DNA from: JANQIV01 sp050117315
Lineage (GTDB): Bacteria > Bacteroidota > Ignavibacteria > Ignavibacteriales > Melioribacteraceae
Length of the DNA: 59,727 nt
NCBI GenBank assembly: GCA_050117315.1
Contig: JASFMY010000024.1
Coordinates: forward strand, 1-59,727
Direction: 5' to 3'
The stretch's first letter is position 1, and each line of letters starts with the position of its first letter. Shown piece after piece: positions 26,226 to 35,589 of the stretch. The notes beneath the pieces were generated by a model. The model saw nothing but the letters and a program-made list of their open reading frames with translations, was not told where the DNA came from and did no database searches. A program made the translations under genes and the position numbers.

Positions 26226-27522
26226 CAGACTTTATTATTTGTTTTGAGTTGCTATTTATATATTTATTTTGGAAATATTTATCAAAAATAAGCGCAAATA
26301 ATATTCCGTAGAAAAAAATGGAATACATCACAAGTGTAGCATTTGCCCAAAGAAAAACCAGAAATGCAAAAAAAGAACCCCAATAATCCGTAACCTTTGC
26401 TGTTTTATAGAGTTTCTTAGCCAACATAAACCAGAAACCAAATAGTAAAAAACTGCCCACCAAACCATAAGAAATTAAGTGCTGGAGATAGCCCACATGT
26501 ATTTGCGAACTGCCAACAAATGCAACAGCTCTCGCTATTTCTGCAGTCAAATGAACACCGGTTCCAAAGAATATTGCCTTAGGGAAAAATATTAAAAAAT
26601 TTACTAGAGCACCATACCGGGTTGTATATTGAAGTCCTCCCTCACGGAATAATCTTTTATAAAACCAATCGCTAAAATCGTAACCAAAAAATAACAATAC
26701 TTGTGATACAACGATGATTAGAAAAACCAACAAAAATGTAAACTTTATAGAAGCTTTCAATTTATTTCGTTCGTATATATAATATTGAAAAGTGATAATT
26801 ATAAATGCTATCATCACATATCTGTTATTAGAAAGAAAAGTAGTAACACCCCCTAAAAATAAAAATAATAAAGACTTGTCTTTATTATAAATTAAAAAAC
26901 CGACTAGCACTGCTAATAATGGAATATAAGATAATCCTAATTCATTGGGATTAACAAAGCCAAAAATAGATGCCCTTCGATCTTGATATAAATCACCTGT
27001 TAATGTATCTCCCATTCTTCCTGTTCCAGCCATATAATAGGGGTTCGCATCTAGAAAACTGTAGTTAAAAACTTGTATTATTGTAACAATGGCGGCTACA
27101 AAAGCAGTAATTTTAAATATAAATAAGCTTTCTTTAATAAATTTTTCACTAAAATTTGTATTGTAGATAATAATAATGGCTAATAGAGTAGATACGTTTA
27201 CACGAAAAGCATTATTAGCAATTCCTTTTTCCTCATATACTCCGTTGTAAAAAGACCAAATGAAAATATAAATTGTATAAGCAGCTAGAAAATATATTTC
27301 ACTTGGTATCTTTAATTTACTCCAATTAAGGAAAAAATAAAACAGGCCATAAATCAGTAAAATCTTTTGAAAATATGAAGTTGAACTCTCCAATCCCAAA
27401 AGTCCTAAACTAAGAAAAGATAGGATCGGTGAAAATAACATTAAGAACAAAAAAAAGTAGTTTACTCTATTAAGCATTGCCAAATAATTTATGTTTGTTG
27501 CAAAATTGAATAATGCAATCAC
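26215..27522 (-). CDS. Polytopic O-antigen polymerase-like protein (Wzy candidate)
   Basis: A 435-residue inner-membrane protein with ~11 hydrophobic helices and a large periplasmic loop containing TRYGALVNFLIFFPKAIFFGTG and HVGYLQHLISYGLVGS, the layout of Wzy/O-antigen ligase proteins. The start is GTG at 27522, which shares a G with the stop of an upstream gene stump (TAGTG), a coupling arrangement also seen between rfbH and the reductase; ATG at 27477 is the alternative. With the gene at 5970 it makes two polymerase/ligase candidates. Confidence 0.75.
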   Translation of the reverse strand: MIALFNFATNINYLAMLNRVNYFFLFLMLFSPILSFLSLGLLGLESSTSYFQKILLIYGLFYFFLNWSKLKIPSEIYFLAAYTIYIFIWSFYNGVYEEKGIANNAFRVNVSTLLAIIIIYNTNFSEKFIKESLFIFKITAFVAAIVTIIQVFNYSFLDANPYYMAGTGRMGDTLTGDLYQDRRASIFGFVNPNELGLSYIPLLAVLVGFLIYNKDKSLLFLFLGGVTTFLSNNRYVMIAFIIITFQYYIYERNKLKASIKFTFLLVFLIIVVSQVLLFFGYDFSDWFYKRLFREGGLQYTTRYGALVNFLIFFPKAIFFGTGVHLTAEIARAVAFVGSSQIHVGYLQHLISYGLVGSFLLFGFWFMLAKKLYKTAKVTDYWGSFFAFLVFLWANATLVMYSIFFYGILFALIFDKYFQNKYINSNSKQIIKSDEK

Positions 27523-27592
27523 TATTTTTCATTTTTAAATTCAAAAATTTCATCAACAGCTTTCTTGCAACCTTCATATAAACCATAATAAT
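27522..27592 (-). pseudogene. 3' stump of a TylF-type O-methyltransferase
   Basis: A frame ending in TAG at 27522-27524 reads DYYGLYEGCKKAVDEIFE and a short charged tail. This strongly resembles the C-terminal end of TylF/macrocin O-methyltransferase-family proteins (DDY-G-YEGC-KAVDEF). Upstream it meets a 15-nt T-run (A-run at 27594-27608 on the plus strand) and nothing recognisable beyond. The body of the gene is deleted. Identification rests on ~23 residues. Confidence 0.5.
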
Positions 27593-27764
27593 CAAAAAAA
27601 AAAAAAAATTAACTGTACTCTACCTCTTTAGTCCTCACATTTAAGCATGAAATATTTTAAAGTCAAAGCAACAAAAATGACAATAAAATACGAAGTTTTA
27701 TCTTTCTTTGTAAGAAAAGAGGTTTTTACTGATAATAACATAGACATTATTGTTTACAAATGTC

Positions 27765-28754
27765 TCACACAATTCCAAAGGTTCTTTTTAGTTTATTTTT
27801 CACTCGCCTTAGTAGAAAACGTGTTTTTAAAATAACCCTAGGTGTACTAAACAAACTAACGACATAATTTTGGTAATGAAAATATTCGGAATAGTATTTA
27901 TCCAATTTAGATTTTAATTCATAAGAAGAACCATAATGGCGCCCATAAATTCCTCCTCTCATAAGACACTGCCATACATGAAAATATATTACATGCTTTA
28001 AGTATCCATTTATAAAAACTTTTTTAACTTCTAAATTGATAACATTATTATCCACCAAGTAAATAAGGCATTTACTAATATCCTTTGTCCATGATTTAAA
28101 AATGTCGAAGTAAACATTGCATGGATAACTCTTGTACAAATTACCATTAACTAAATAGATAGTTCTGTTAACCATTAATGCATTAGCTAAGAAAAGAAAT
28201 CCTAAAAAAGAATTCTCCTTATATTGTTCAAAAAGAAAATTATCATTCTTTTTTTCATTTAGAAAAATTGATGAACTGATCAATGTAATTAGATAAGCTT
28301 TTTCTTGTGCAAAAAAAGTTACTGAGTCCCTTTCTTCAATTAGATTAGCAAAACTTGAATTTTTATTAGTAAGATAATAAACTCCTGCTTCGCGATTTTT
28401 CTTTATAATGTTTAACAAAATTTTAATAGCGTCACCTTTTAAATGCTCATTATCCGACAGTAGCCAAAGATATTTACCATCCGATAATTCCCGGCACTTC
28501 TTGAAATTACCAAAATACCCTGTGTTAAAAGTTTGAGAATATACTTTAAAATTTAATTTAGAATATTGAGCAGTATGATTCTTAATAATTTCTTGAGTAT
28601 TATCGGTCGAACCATTATCAGAAATAATAACTTCTATTTCATCACTAAATTCAGTTACTTGGGGTAAAAGCTTATCTAATGCTATGCTCAAAATAGAAGC
28701 CCTGTTATAAGTTGGGATAGCAATAGTTAGTAAAGGTTGATTCTTTTCGGTCAT
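27765..28754 (-). CDS. Family 2 glycosyltransferase (possible dideoxyhexosyltransferase)
   Basis: A 329-residue GT-A enzyme: TIAIPTYNRASIL at ~10-22, ISDNGSTDNTQEII at ~44-57, then LLSDNEHL around ~100 in place of a strict DXD. The C-terminus is basic. Salmonella abequosyltransferases have the same IPTYNR...SDN-STDNT type of N-terminus. Because it directly follows the dideoxyhexose genes (11-nt gap), it is the best candidate to transfer that sugar; this is contextual. Confidence 0.8.
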   Translation of the reverse strand: MTEKNQPLLTIAIPTYNRASILSIALDKLLPQVTEFSDEIEVIISDNGSTDNTQEIIKNHTAQYSKLNFKVYSQTFNTGYFGNFKKCRELSDGKYLWLLSDNEHLKGDAIKILLNIIKKNREAGVYYLTNKNSSFANLIEERDSVTFFAQEKAYLITLISSSIFLNEKKNDNFLFEQYKENSFLGFLFLANALMVNRTIYLVNGNLYKSYPCNVYFDIFKSWTKDISKCLIYLVDNNVINLEVKKVFINGYLKHVIYFHVWQCLMRGGIYGRHYGSSYELKSKLDKYYSEYFHYQNYVVSLFSTPRVILKTRFLLRRVKNKLKRTFGIV

Positions 28755-28765
28755 AAAAACTAAAT

Positions 28766-29644
28766 CTATTTTTTATTGATAGAATTAAGTATTTCTTTTA
28801 TGCCCTTTTGAACTGAAAAAGTTGATTGCCACCCCAATCTAATTAGTTCTTCATTATTAGCTATACTATCCATTATTTCATTTTTTCTATATGGTAATGC
28901 ACCAAATATTAATTTTGACTTACTTTTTGAGGCTTTTTTAATAAAAGAAATTAACTCTTTTATTGTTATTGAAACTCCGGTTCCAAGTTGATATTCTTTA
29001 TAATTTTCGGCTATCTTCTCGTAGTTACTAAGAACAATTTCATATGCTCTTACTACGTCATCTATATAGATAAAATCTCTTTTTTGTTCGCCAGCTGTTA
29101 ATTCAATTTGTTTTTTATTTTTTATCATTAAGTTAATCATTTGAGGAATAAACTTGCTTGGGCTGTCATTAGGTCCATACATATGAAATATTTTCATGTT
29201 TACAATCTTACATTTATCTCTTATTAATCTTAGCCAGTCAAGAGCATGTTTTTTTGAAAGTGTATAATTTTCAAGATATTCATAATTTCTTTTTTCATTG
29301 TTGAAGAATGTATCTGTATTCAAAAATAATTTTGTGTTATACTTATTAGCTAGTTCATAAATACTAACTGGTAGTAGGATATTAGTATGTAATAAATTAT
29401 CTAATACCGAATTTCCTCTGCCATATACTGTGGCAGCATGTAATACAGCAAATATCTCATTTTCAATGAAAATATCCTTCTGTATACCTTCATTGTAGTA
29501 GTAATACTTAAGAGTATCAATTGGTAATTTATTGCTACAAGTACTTGGATGTTCCAAACCAATTATTTTGTAGTTCTTAGATAATTTATATGCAAGATTA
29601 CTCCCAAGAAATCCATTTACACCGGTTATCAAAATAGATTTCAT
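28766..29644 (-). CDS. NAD-dependent epimerase/reductase, CDP-abequose/paratose synthase-like
   Basis: A ~292-residue extended SDR: TGVNGFLGSNLAYKL at the N-terminus, HAATVYGRG, catalytic YTLSKKH (YxxxK), KIFHMYGPND. As the SDR next to rfbF/G/H it is the likely final 4-ketoreductase making the CDP-3,6-dideoxyhexose. The ATG at 29644 overlaps the reductase stop as TAATG; the longer frame to 29653 would need TTG. Which dideoxy sugar (abequose, paratose, tyvelose precursor) is made cannot be told. Confidence 0.82.
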   Translation of the reverse strand: MKSILITGVNGFLGSNLAYKLSKNYKIIGLEHPSTCSNKLPIDTLKYYYYNEGIQKDIFIENEIFAVLHAATVYGRGNSVLDNLLHTNILLPVSIYELANKYNTKLFLNTDTFFNNEKRNYEYLENYTLSKKHALDWLRLIRDKCKIVNMKIFHMYGPNDSPSKFIPQMINLMIKNKKQIELTAGEQKRDFIYIDDVVRAYEIVLSNYEKIAENYKEYQLGTGVSITIKELISFIKKASKSKSKLIFGALPYRKNEIMDSIANNEELIRLGWQSTFSVQKGIKEILNSINKK

Positions 29645-30324
29645 TATTCCCAATCGTCTGTTATTATTTTTTGTTCTAACACTTTATTGCGAATAAGATA
29701 ATTCTTAAAATTTTTAGTCATAATGGGAGGGCCGGAAATAAAATATGTGGATTCATTTCCTTCTTGATGAAGAATATGTTTGATATCAAGCTTACCGTCT
29801 TTATCTTCATAAAATAATCTAATTTGTTTGGTTTCGTTTTTTATTTTATTGATATCGGATTGATACAAATTGTATTTCTTCGAACAAAATCCAAGATATA
29901 TCTTCGGATTTATATATTTATTAAAAGAGTCATCTGTAAAAAGTGATAGAAATGGGGTTATACCTGTTCCACCAGCAATAAAAACACAATTATTCATATT
30001 ATATCCTCGTTGGAAGATATCACCAAATGGCATTTTAAGCCAAACCTCTTTGCCTACATCTAATTCGTTGGCCATTCTATTTGTAAAGTCTCCTTTAATC
30101 GCAAAAGTTATTTTGACTAATTCTTCACTCGGGTTACTCTGCATTGAAAAACATCGGGATTCAGGCCACTGTCCTATTCCGTCATATTCATCAAGTGCTA
30201 AATGAAGAAACTGTCCAGGTAAGTACTTAAATTTTCTATTTGAGGAAAAAGTGACTGTATAGATATTTTCAAGTGAATTTTCTATTTCTTCAACCCTTGC
30301 TAAATACTTACGAACTATTGGCAC
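29644..30324 (-). CDS. FAD/NAD(P)H reductase, E3-like partner of RfbH, lacking ferredoxin domain
   Basis: A 226-residue protein with only the ferredoxin-reductase fold: GQFLHLAL and SRCFSMQS (FAD-binding RxYS-type, here RCFS), GDFTNRMAN, VFIAGGTGITPFLSL (NAD site) and FISGPPIM. Classic CDP-6-deoxy-glucoseen reductases (AscD/RfbI, ~330 aa) begin with a 2Fe-2S plant-type ferredoxin domain; this one starts straight at the FAD domain. It starts at GTG overlapping the rfbH stop (TAGTG), so it is tightly coupled to RfbH, whose intermediate it presumably reduces. Confidence 0.82.
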   Translation of the reverse strand: MPIVRKYLARVEEIENSLENIYTVTFSSNRKFKYLPGQFLHLALDEYDGIGQWPESRCFSMQSNPSEELVKITFAIKGDFTNRMANELDVGKEVWLKMPFGDIFQRGYNMNNCVFIAGGTGITPFLSLFTDDSFNKYINPKIYLGFCSKKYNLYQSDINKIKNETKQIRLFYEDKDGKLDIKHILHQEGNESTYFISGPPIMTKNFKNYLIRNKVLEQKIITDDWE

Positions 30325-31634
30325 TAAAACTTCTCCATAAATTTATCAATAATTTTTTCGATATAATTCATTTTTTCTTTTGTGTTTCCAGGATAAGTCC
30401 CAATAAAGAAAGTGTTATTCATTATATAATCTGTATTATTAAGGTGTTCTGCAATTCTAAAGTTCTTTCCTATAAATGCAGGCTGTTTTACCATATTACC
30501 GGCAAAAAGATTTCTTGTCTCGATAAAATTATTATTTAGATTATTTACCAAATCATCCCTGTTGAATGGAGCATCTTCCTTTACAGATACAATATAACTA
30601 AACCAAGCTGGATCAGAATTTTCAGTTGCTTTTGGTAGAAGTAAGTATTTTTCGTATTTCCCAAATATTTCATTGTATCGCTTAAAGTTTTTTTTTCTTT
30701 TTTCACAGAATGCAGGAAGTTTATCAATTTGTGCAACACCTATAGCCGCCTGCATATCTGTCATTTTCAAATTATAACCAATCTCCGAATAAACATACTT
30801 ATGATCATAACCAAAAGGAAGAGTACCAAACTGCTGAGAAAATCTTTTACCACAAGTGTTATTTTCACCGCCAGCACAATAACAGTCGCGTCCCCAATCT
30901 CTGAAGGATTTTAGAATTTTAGCAAGATATGCATCATTGGTACAAACTGCTCCGCCTTCACCAGTTGTTATATGATGTGCAGGATAAAATGAAATTGTGG
31001 AAATATGCCCGAATGTACCTGTAAATCTTCCTCTATATTTACTTCCAAATGAATCACAATTATCTTCAATTACCCATAGATTATACTTTTCAGCTAATTC
31101 CGTAACAGCATCAATATTAAACGGATTACCAAGAGTGTGAGCCAAGAAAATACATTTTGTTTTTTCTGTAATTGCTCTTTTCATCATTTCAACATCAATA
31201 TCATAAGTCGGGATTCCAACATCAACAAAAACCGGAACACATTGGTTTTGAATAATAGGTGTAACAGTTGCAGGGAAACCAGCAGCAACAGAAATAACTT
31301 CGTCACCAGGTTTTAATCTTCGGTCGCCCAATTTCTCAGAAGTTAAAGTAGAAAAAGCAACAAGATTTGCTGATGAACCTGAATTGACTAGAATAACATT
31401 TGAAACATCTAAAAAATCAGCTATTTTTTCAGCAAACTGCTCGGCAAATCTCCCTTCAGTAAGCCAAAAATCTAAAGAAGAATCTACTAAATTTGTCAAT
31501 TCATTCTCATCAAACACTCTGCCCGCATAATTTACACGAGATGAACCAGGTTCAAAAACCGTATTTGCAAATTTAGTATTGTAATACTCTTTAGTAAGTT
31601 CTATAATTTTACTTCTGATTTCTTTATAATCCAT
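30324..31634 (-). CDS. rfbH: CDP-4-keto-6-deoxy-D-glucose 3-dehydrase (E1)
   Basis: A 436-residue PMP- and iron-sulfur-dependent dehydrase that removes the C3 hydroxyl. The usual PLP lysine is replaced by His (FYPAHHITTGEGG, His220/221), as in E1 of Yersinia, and the 2Fe-2S ligands Cys251, Cys253 and Cys261 are present (RDCYC...NTC). The fold is that of DegT/DnrJ aminotransferases. It lies between rfbG and the reductase in the normal gene order. Confidence 0.95.
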   Translation of the reverse strand: MDYKEIRSKIIELTKEYYNTKFANTVFEPGSSRVNYAGRVFDENELTNLVDSSLDFWLTEGRFAEQFAEKIADFLDVSNVILVNSGSSANLVAFSTLTSEKLGDRRLKPGDEVISVAAGFPATVTPIIQNQCVPVFVDVGIPTYDIDVEMMKRAITEKTKCIFLAHTLGNPFNIDAVTELAEKYNLWVIEDNCDSFGSKYRGRFTGTFGHISTISFYPAHHITTGEGGAVCTNDAYLAKILKSFRDWGRDCYCAGGENNTCGKRFSQQFGTLPFGYDHKYVYSEIGYNLKMTDMQAAIGVAQIDKLPAFCEKRKKNFKRYNEIFGKYEKYLLLPKATENSDPAWFSYIVSVKEDAPFNRDDLVNNLNNNFIETRNLFAGNMVKQPAFIGKNFRIAEHLNNTDYIMNNTFFIGTYPGNTKEKMNYIEKIIDKFMEKF

Positions 31635-31643
31635 TTCAGTTTT

Positions 31644-32726
31644 CTAGTTAGTCCAGTCAATATATTTTTGTTTTGCAAGACTGTAAAATTCTTCTATCTG
31701 TGATATCCTTGCTTGGTAAATATCATTATTTGAATTTATCAAATACCCATCTACAGTAAACTCAACTGTTTTTTGAAAATCTAAAATTGGTTCCCAATTC
31801 AAGAAATACATTGCTTTAGAAATATCGAGATTTAGTAAACCAGCTTCATGATATTTCTCATCAAATTTCGGCGCTTCATATTTACCCTTGCCCGAATACT
31901 CTATTATTCTTTCAACCAGAGTTCTAACAGATTGATTTGTAGTGCCAATTGGTCCAAAATTCCAACCTCCACTAAATTCTTTACCTACTGTACTTAATTT
32001 CATTGCAAGATCTAAATAGCCGCTTAATGGTTCCAAAACATGCTGCCAAGGCCTAGTTGATTCAGGGGATCTTAGTTGTAATGCTTCATTTTTTTCAATT
32101 GATTTGAAAAAGTCGGGGACAATTCTATATTCTGCCCAATCTCCGCCCCCAATCACGTTGCCAGCCCTTGCGGAGGCAATATTTGCAGTTCCTTCTTTAT
32201 GAAAAAATGAATTAATATAAGAGTGTGTAATTAATTCACTTGCTCCTTTAGAAGCACTATACGGATCTTTGCCACCCATTGGATCGTTTTCACGATATCC
32301 CCAAACCCATTCATTGTTTTGATAACATTTATCACTTGTAACATTAATCGCTACTTTTACTGAGTCGGTCAATCTTACTGCTTCGAAAAAATTTACTGTA
32401 CCGTTAAGATTAGTTTCAAATGTATATTTAGGATCATGATATGAATCAATAACAAGAGGTTGTGCTGCTAAATGAAAAGCAAATTCAGGCCTGACTTCTT
32501 TGAAGTAGCTATAAAGTTTGTCAAAATCTCTAATATCTCCATCTAAATGATGAATTATATTTTCAAGGTTAGTTATAACAAAATTATCCCTTTCGGTCTT
32601 GGGAGGTAAAGCATAACCGTATACATCTGCACCAAGATATTTTACCCATATTGAAAGCCATGATCCTTTGAATCCTGTATCCCCTGTTATTAATACTTTT
32701 TTATTTTTAAAAACATTTCCAAACAT
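31644..32726 (-). CDS. rfbG: CDP-glucose 4,6-dehydratase
   Basis: About 360 residues, extended SDR. NAD motif TGDTGFKGSWL near residues 14-24, HLAAQPLVIDSY, TSDKCYQNNEW, YSASKGASE (YxxxK), and SARAGNVIGGGDW, all typical of CDP-glucose dehydratase. I chose ATG at 32726, 5 nt after the rfbF stop; the longer frame (to 32768) would overlap rfbF by 37 nt and add 14 non-conserved residues. Confidence 0.95.
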   Translation of the reverse strand: MFGNVFKNKKVLITGDTGFKGSWLSIWVKYLGADVYGYALPPKTERDNFVITNLENIIHHLDGDIRDFDKLYSYFKEVRPEFAFHLAAQPLVIDSYHDPKYTFETNLNGTVNFFEAVRLTDSVKVAINVTSDKCYQNNEWVWGYRENDPMGGKDPYSASKGASELITHSYINSFFHKEGTANIASARAGNVIGGGDWAEYRIVPDFFKSIEKNEALQLRSPESTRPWQHVLEPLSGYLDLAMKLSTVGKEFSGGWNFGPIGTTNQSVRTLVERIIEYSGKGKYEAPKFDEKYHEAGLLNLDISKAMYFLNWEPILDFQKTVEFTVDGYLINSNNDIYQARISQIEEFYSLAKQKYIDWTN

Positions 32727-32731
32727 TTTAC

Positions 32732-33502
32732 TTACCAAATTTTCCAAGGAGCTTTGTTTTCGTTCCACATTTTTTCCAAATCTTTTTTGTCAGATAATTT
32801 ATCCATTGGCATCCAAAATCCGTGATGGTGAAATGCTTTTAATTGACCTTGCTTGGATAAGCTTTGTAACGGTTCTCTTTCAAAAATTGTTGAATCATCC
32901 TCTAAGTAATTAAACACAGCTGGTTCTAGTACAAAAAAACCGGCATTTACCCAGTTGCCGTCACCGGAAGGTTTTTCATGAAAAGTGCTGACCATTTCAT
33001 TTTTTCCAATTTTTAATGCTCCAAATCTGCCTGCCGGCTGAGCAGCAGTAACTGTTGCTATTTGGTTGGTCGCTTTATGATGATCTAGTAATTTCTTTAT
33101 GTTTATATCCGAGACACCATCTCCATAAGTCAGCATAAAAGTTTCATTTTGAAGATACTCTTTTACTCTTAACACCCTACCACCAGTCATTGTATTCAAT
33201 CCGGTTTCAACTAAAGTAACTTTCCAAGGTTCAGCAGTATTATGATGAATTTTTTTCGAATTATCCTTTAAATCAAATGTCACATCAGACTGATGAAGAT
33301 AGTAGTTAGCAAAATACTCCTTAATAACATACCCTTTATAGCCAAGACAAATAATAAAATCATTGTAACCGTAATGCGAATAAATTTTCATAATATGCCA
33401 AAGTATTGGTCTTTCACCAATTTCTACCATAGGTTTCGGTTTAATGCCAGTTTCTTCACTTAACCTTGTACCAAATCCACCTGCTAAAATTACTACTTTC
33501 AT
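32732..33502 (-). CDS. rfbF: Glucose-1-phosphate cytidylyltransferase
   Basis: About 256 residues, nucleotidyltransferase fold: ILAGGFGTRLSEET and KPKPMVEIG at the N-terminus, CLGYKGY, TYGDGVSD, NAGFFVLEP. It makes CDP-glucose, the entry step to 3,6-dideoxyhexoses. ATG at 33502 (MKVVILAGG) directly follows the flippase stop and is preferred over the frame's first Met at 33520. Confidence 0.95.
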   Translation of the reverse strand: MKVVILAGGFGTRLSEETGIKPKPMVEIGERPILWHIMKIYSHYGYNDFIICLGYKGYVIKEYFANYYLHQSDVTFDLKDNSKKIHHNTAEPWKVTLVETGLNTMTGGRVLRVKEYLQNETFMLTYGDGVSDINIKKLLDHHKATNQIATVTAAQPAGRFGALKIGKNEMVSTFHEKPSGDGNWVNAGFFVLEPAVFNYLEDDSTIFEREPLQSLSKQGQLKAFHHHGFWMPMDKLSDKKDLEKMWNENKAPWKIW

Positions 33503-33503
33503 T

Positions 33504-34874
33504 TTATTTATTCCAAACACCCTGAACTGAACTGTTAATTAGCTTAAAATATTGAATAGGATAAATAAATGCACCTAATAATACCAATAAAATATTAGCA
33601 ACTATTACACCATTAATTCCCCAAATTTTACCACCCCAAAAAGCTAATGGTACATTCAATAATGCCGAACTAATTCCAACGACTAATTGAACTTTTATCT
33701 TTCCCACACCATTTAGAAATTGACTAAAAATCCCGTTCCATGTATTTACAATGATCCAAATTCCAACAAATGCAGAGAGTGAAAAGGATATACTAATATT
33801 ATTGCCTATCCAAATTCTATAAACCCATGGTGAAGCAATCAACATTATTATCCCTACAGAGAAAACTAAACCCCAAATTTTAAATAATCTCAGAATCATT
33901 AATTTAATCCATTCGATTTCATTTTTCACCCAGGCTTCTGTAAAAGCACTCCAAAAAGGTGAAACTATAATTGAAAAAAACATCATTAATATATTGAAAT
34001 ATTTAAATACAATATTATAAGGAGTTACTTCCGCTGGGCCAAAAAGATGCGAAATAATAATATTATTAGTCTGATATAGAAGGATGGCTGAAATTTGGAT
34101 TATGAAAAATTTAAATCCTAAATTAAATAAATCAGAAGCCTTACTAATATCAATAAAATTAATTGATGGTTTGTAAGCTTTATATTCTTTTCTAAAAAAC
34201 CAAAAATTAGCAGCAACTAATACAACTACCGGAATAGAACTCATTACTGTACCCAGATAAAAGAGTGATCCTTTCGAAATTTTAGTCAAAATGAATATTG
34301 TACAAAGGACAATTATATTTCCTATTAAGCTAAAAAACGAAACCATGGCAGGTTTTTGATCGGCACTTAATATTGTTGTAATTAGATTTGCAACCATATT
34401 CAAACAGAAAAATACAAAAACAACTATAACCAGAAGGTTTAACTCTTGTTTAAATCCAAAGCCATTTTCTACATTTAAAATTTTGTCCCAATTTAAATAT
34501 TGGTTTATAAATAGAAACAAAACAATGACACATGTAAATATTAGCACTAGAATAAAATATGTCGTACTTACATACACTCTTGCTAGTTCATGTTCTCCTT
34601 TTGCCAGTGATTCAGCGAACCTATTGCGCAAGCCGTTTCCTAAGCCTATATTAAAAAATCTGAACCATGTTATTATTGAACTAAGAGTAATCCAAATGCC
34701 GTATTTTGTTGTATCGAGATAATCGATTGTTAAAGGGACTAGAATTAGACCAATTGCTATATTCAATCCCTTAATAATAAAAGATGCAAAAATATTTTTT
34801 TTTGCCCGAATAGTTCTTTCATGTCCTTTTGAGAAGAAATTGTTTAAAAGGATTGAATCTATTTTGCTAATCAT
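33504..34874 (-). CDS. Wzx-type polysaccharide flippase
   Basis: About 456 residues with 12-14 predicted membrane helices and the Polysacc_synt/MATE-like layout; typical segments are RAKKNIFASFIIKGLNI, TTKYGIWITLSSIITWF and GIGNGLRNRFAE-like FFNIGLGNGLRN. It should flip the undecaprenyl-linked repeat unit across the inner membrane. The start at 34874 (MISKIDSILL) is preferred; the longer frame would overlap the upstream sulfotransferase gene. Confidence 0.88.
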   Translation of the reverse strand: MISKIDSILLNNFFSKGHERTIRAKKNIFASFIIKGLNIAIGLILVPLTIDYLDTTKYGIWITLSSIITWFRFFNIGLGNGLRNRFAESLAKGEHELARVYVSTTYFILVLIFTCVIVLFLFINQYLNWDKILNVENGFGFKQELNLLVIVVFVFFCLNMVANLITTILSADQKPAMVSFFSLIGNIIVLCTIFILTKISKGSLFYLGTVMSSIPVVVLVAANFWFFRKEYKAYKPSINFIDISKASDLFNLGFKFFIIQISAILLYQTNNIIISHLFGPAEVTPYNIVFKYFNILMMFFSIIVSPFWSAFTEAWVKNEIEWIKLMILRLFKIWGLVFSVGIIMLIASPWVYRIWIGNNISISFSLSAFVGIWIIVNTWNGIFSQFLNGVGKIKVQLVVGISSALLNVPLAFWGGKIWGINGVIVANILLVLLGAFIYPIQYFKLINSSVQGVWNK

Positions 34875-34908
34875 TGAATAAATATATATCTGTTTTATAA
34901 CCTCATTT

Positions 34909-35589
34909 TTATAACAATGGCAATAGGTTTTCGTTACCAAAATTATAGCCGAACATTTTTATATCTTCATCGTGATGTGTTCCAACTAGTTCTATAGTCC
35001 TATTATTATAATATGACTTATAATCTTTATGATTCGATTTATTCTTATGGAAAATTTTTATTGACTCTATTCCGATCTTCTCACAAATTATTTTTAAATC
35101 GTTTTCTAGAGATTCAAATCTTCCGACATAATCTACAATTAGTTCTCCCTCAGGATTACATAACATTTTCTTAAAGATATTTTTCTCAGAAGTTTTTTCC
35201 ATACCGTACTCCACAAACTCATCAAAACTATTAAGCCTCCCAACTAAATTATGCTTCAAATGCCTTTGGGTATTCATAATATAATGATAATGTGATACTT
35301 CCCAATCCCAGGGATTTCTAACAAATGCAAATTTTATTATTTTCTCAAATTTCTCAAATCCCACTTTATTTCTTATTTCATTTGCTGTAAGGTGACCATC
35401 ATCAAGGTACTTTAATTCATATAATTTGCGGCGTAAATAACTGTTAGACCTGCTCATAATTGCAAGTAAACTTTTCAAGATGTTTTTTCTATTATCTCCA
35501 ATATAGATTCTTAAAGCCTCTGAAATACTTGCTCCCGCCACTTTAGGCACGTGAATAAAGATAAAATTGTGACTAAATGAAACAACCAT
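34909..35589 (-). CDS. Sulfotransferase family 2-like protein
   Basis: A 226-residue protein: IFIHVPKVAGASI at ~10-22 is the 5'-phosphosulfate loop (HVPKxAGxS), FAFVRNPWDWEVSHYHY at ~86-102 is the 3'-phosphate site (VRNPWD). Similar bacterial proteins decorate capsules and exopolysaccharides. It is the promoter-proximal gene of the whole left-hand minus-strand operon, and the second sulfotransferase in the locus, unrelated in detail to the one at 11890. Confidence 0.8.
   Translation of the reverse strand: MVVSFSHNFIFIHVPKVAGASISEALRIYIGDNRKNILKSLLAIMSRSNSYLRRKLYELKYLDDGHLTANEIRNKVGFEKFEKIIKFAFVRNPWDWEVSHYHYIMNTQRHLKHNLVGRLNSFDEFVEYGMEKTSEKNIFKKMLCNPEGELIVDYVGRFESLENDLKIICEKIGIESIKIFHKNKSNHKDYKSYYNNRTIELVGTHHDEDIKMFGYNFGNENLLPLL

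Noticed and set aside
27594..27608. Homopolymer as proof of an assembly error
   Set aside because: A 15-nt run can be real; flanking genes keep their frames, so no error needs to be assumed.
27647..27835. Plus-strand 62-codon frame downstream of the homopolymer
   Set aside because: It runs into the antisense of the GT2 gene and has no recognisable motif or ribosome site.
29870..30205. Plus-strand 111-codon frame
   Set aside because: Antisense shadow of the reductase gene, which has clear FAD and NAD motifs.
30324..31634. RfbH as the missing WbpE aminotransferase
   Set aside because: The PLP lysine is replaced by His and iron-sulfur cysteines are present, which is diagnostic for the C3 dehydrase.
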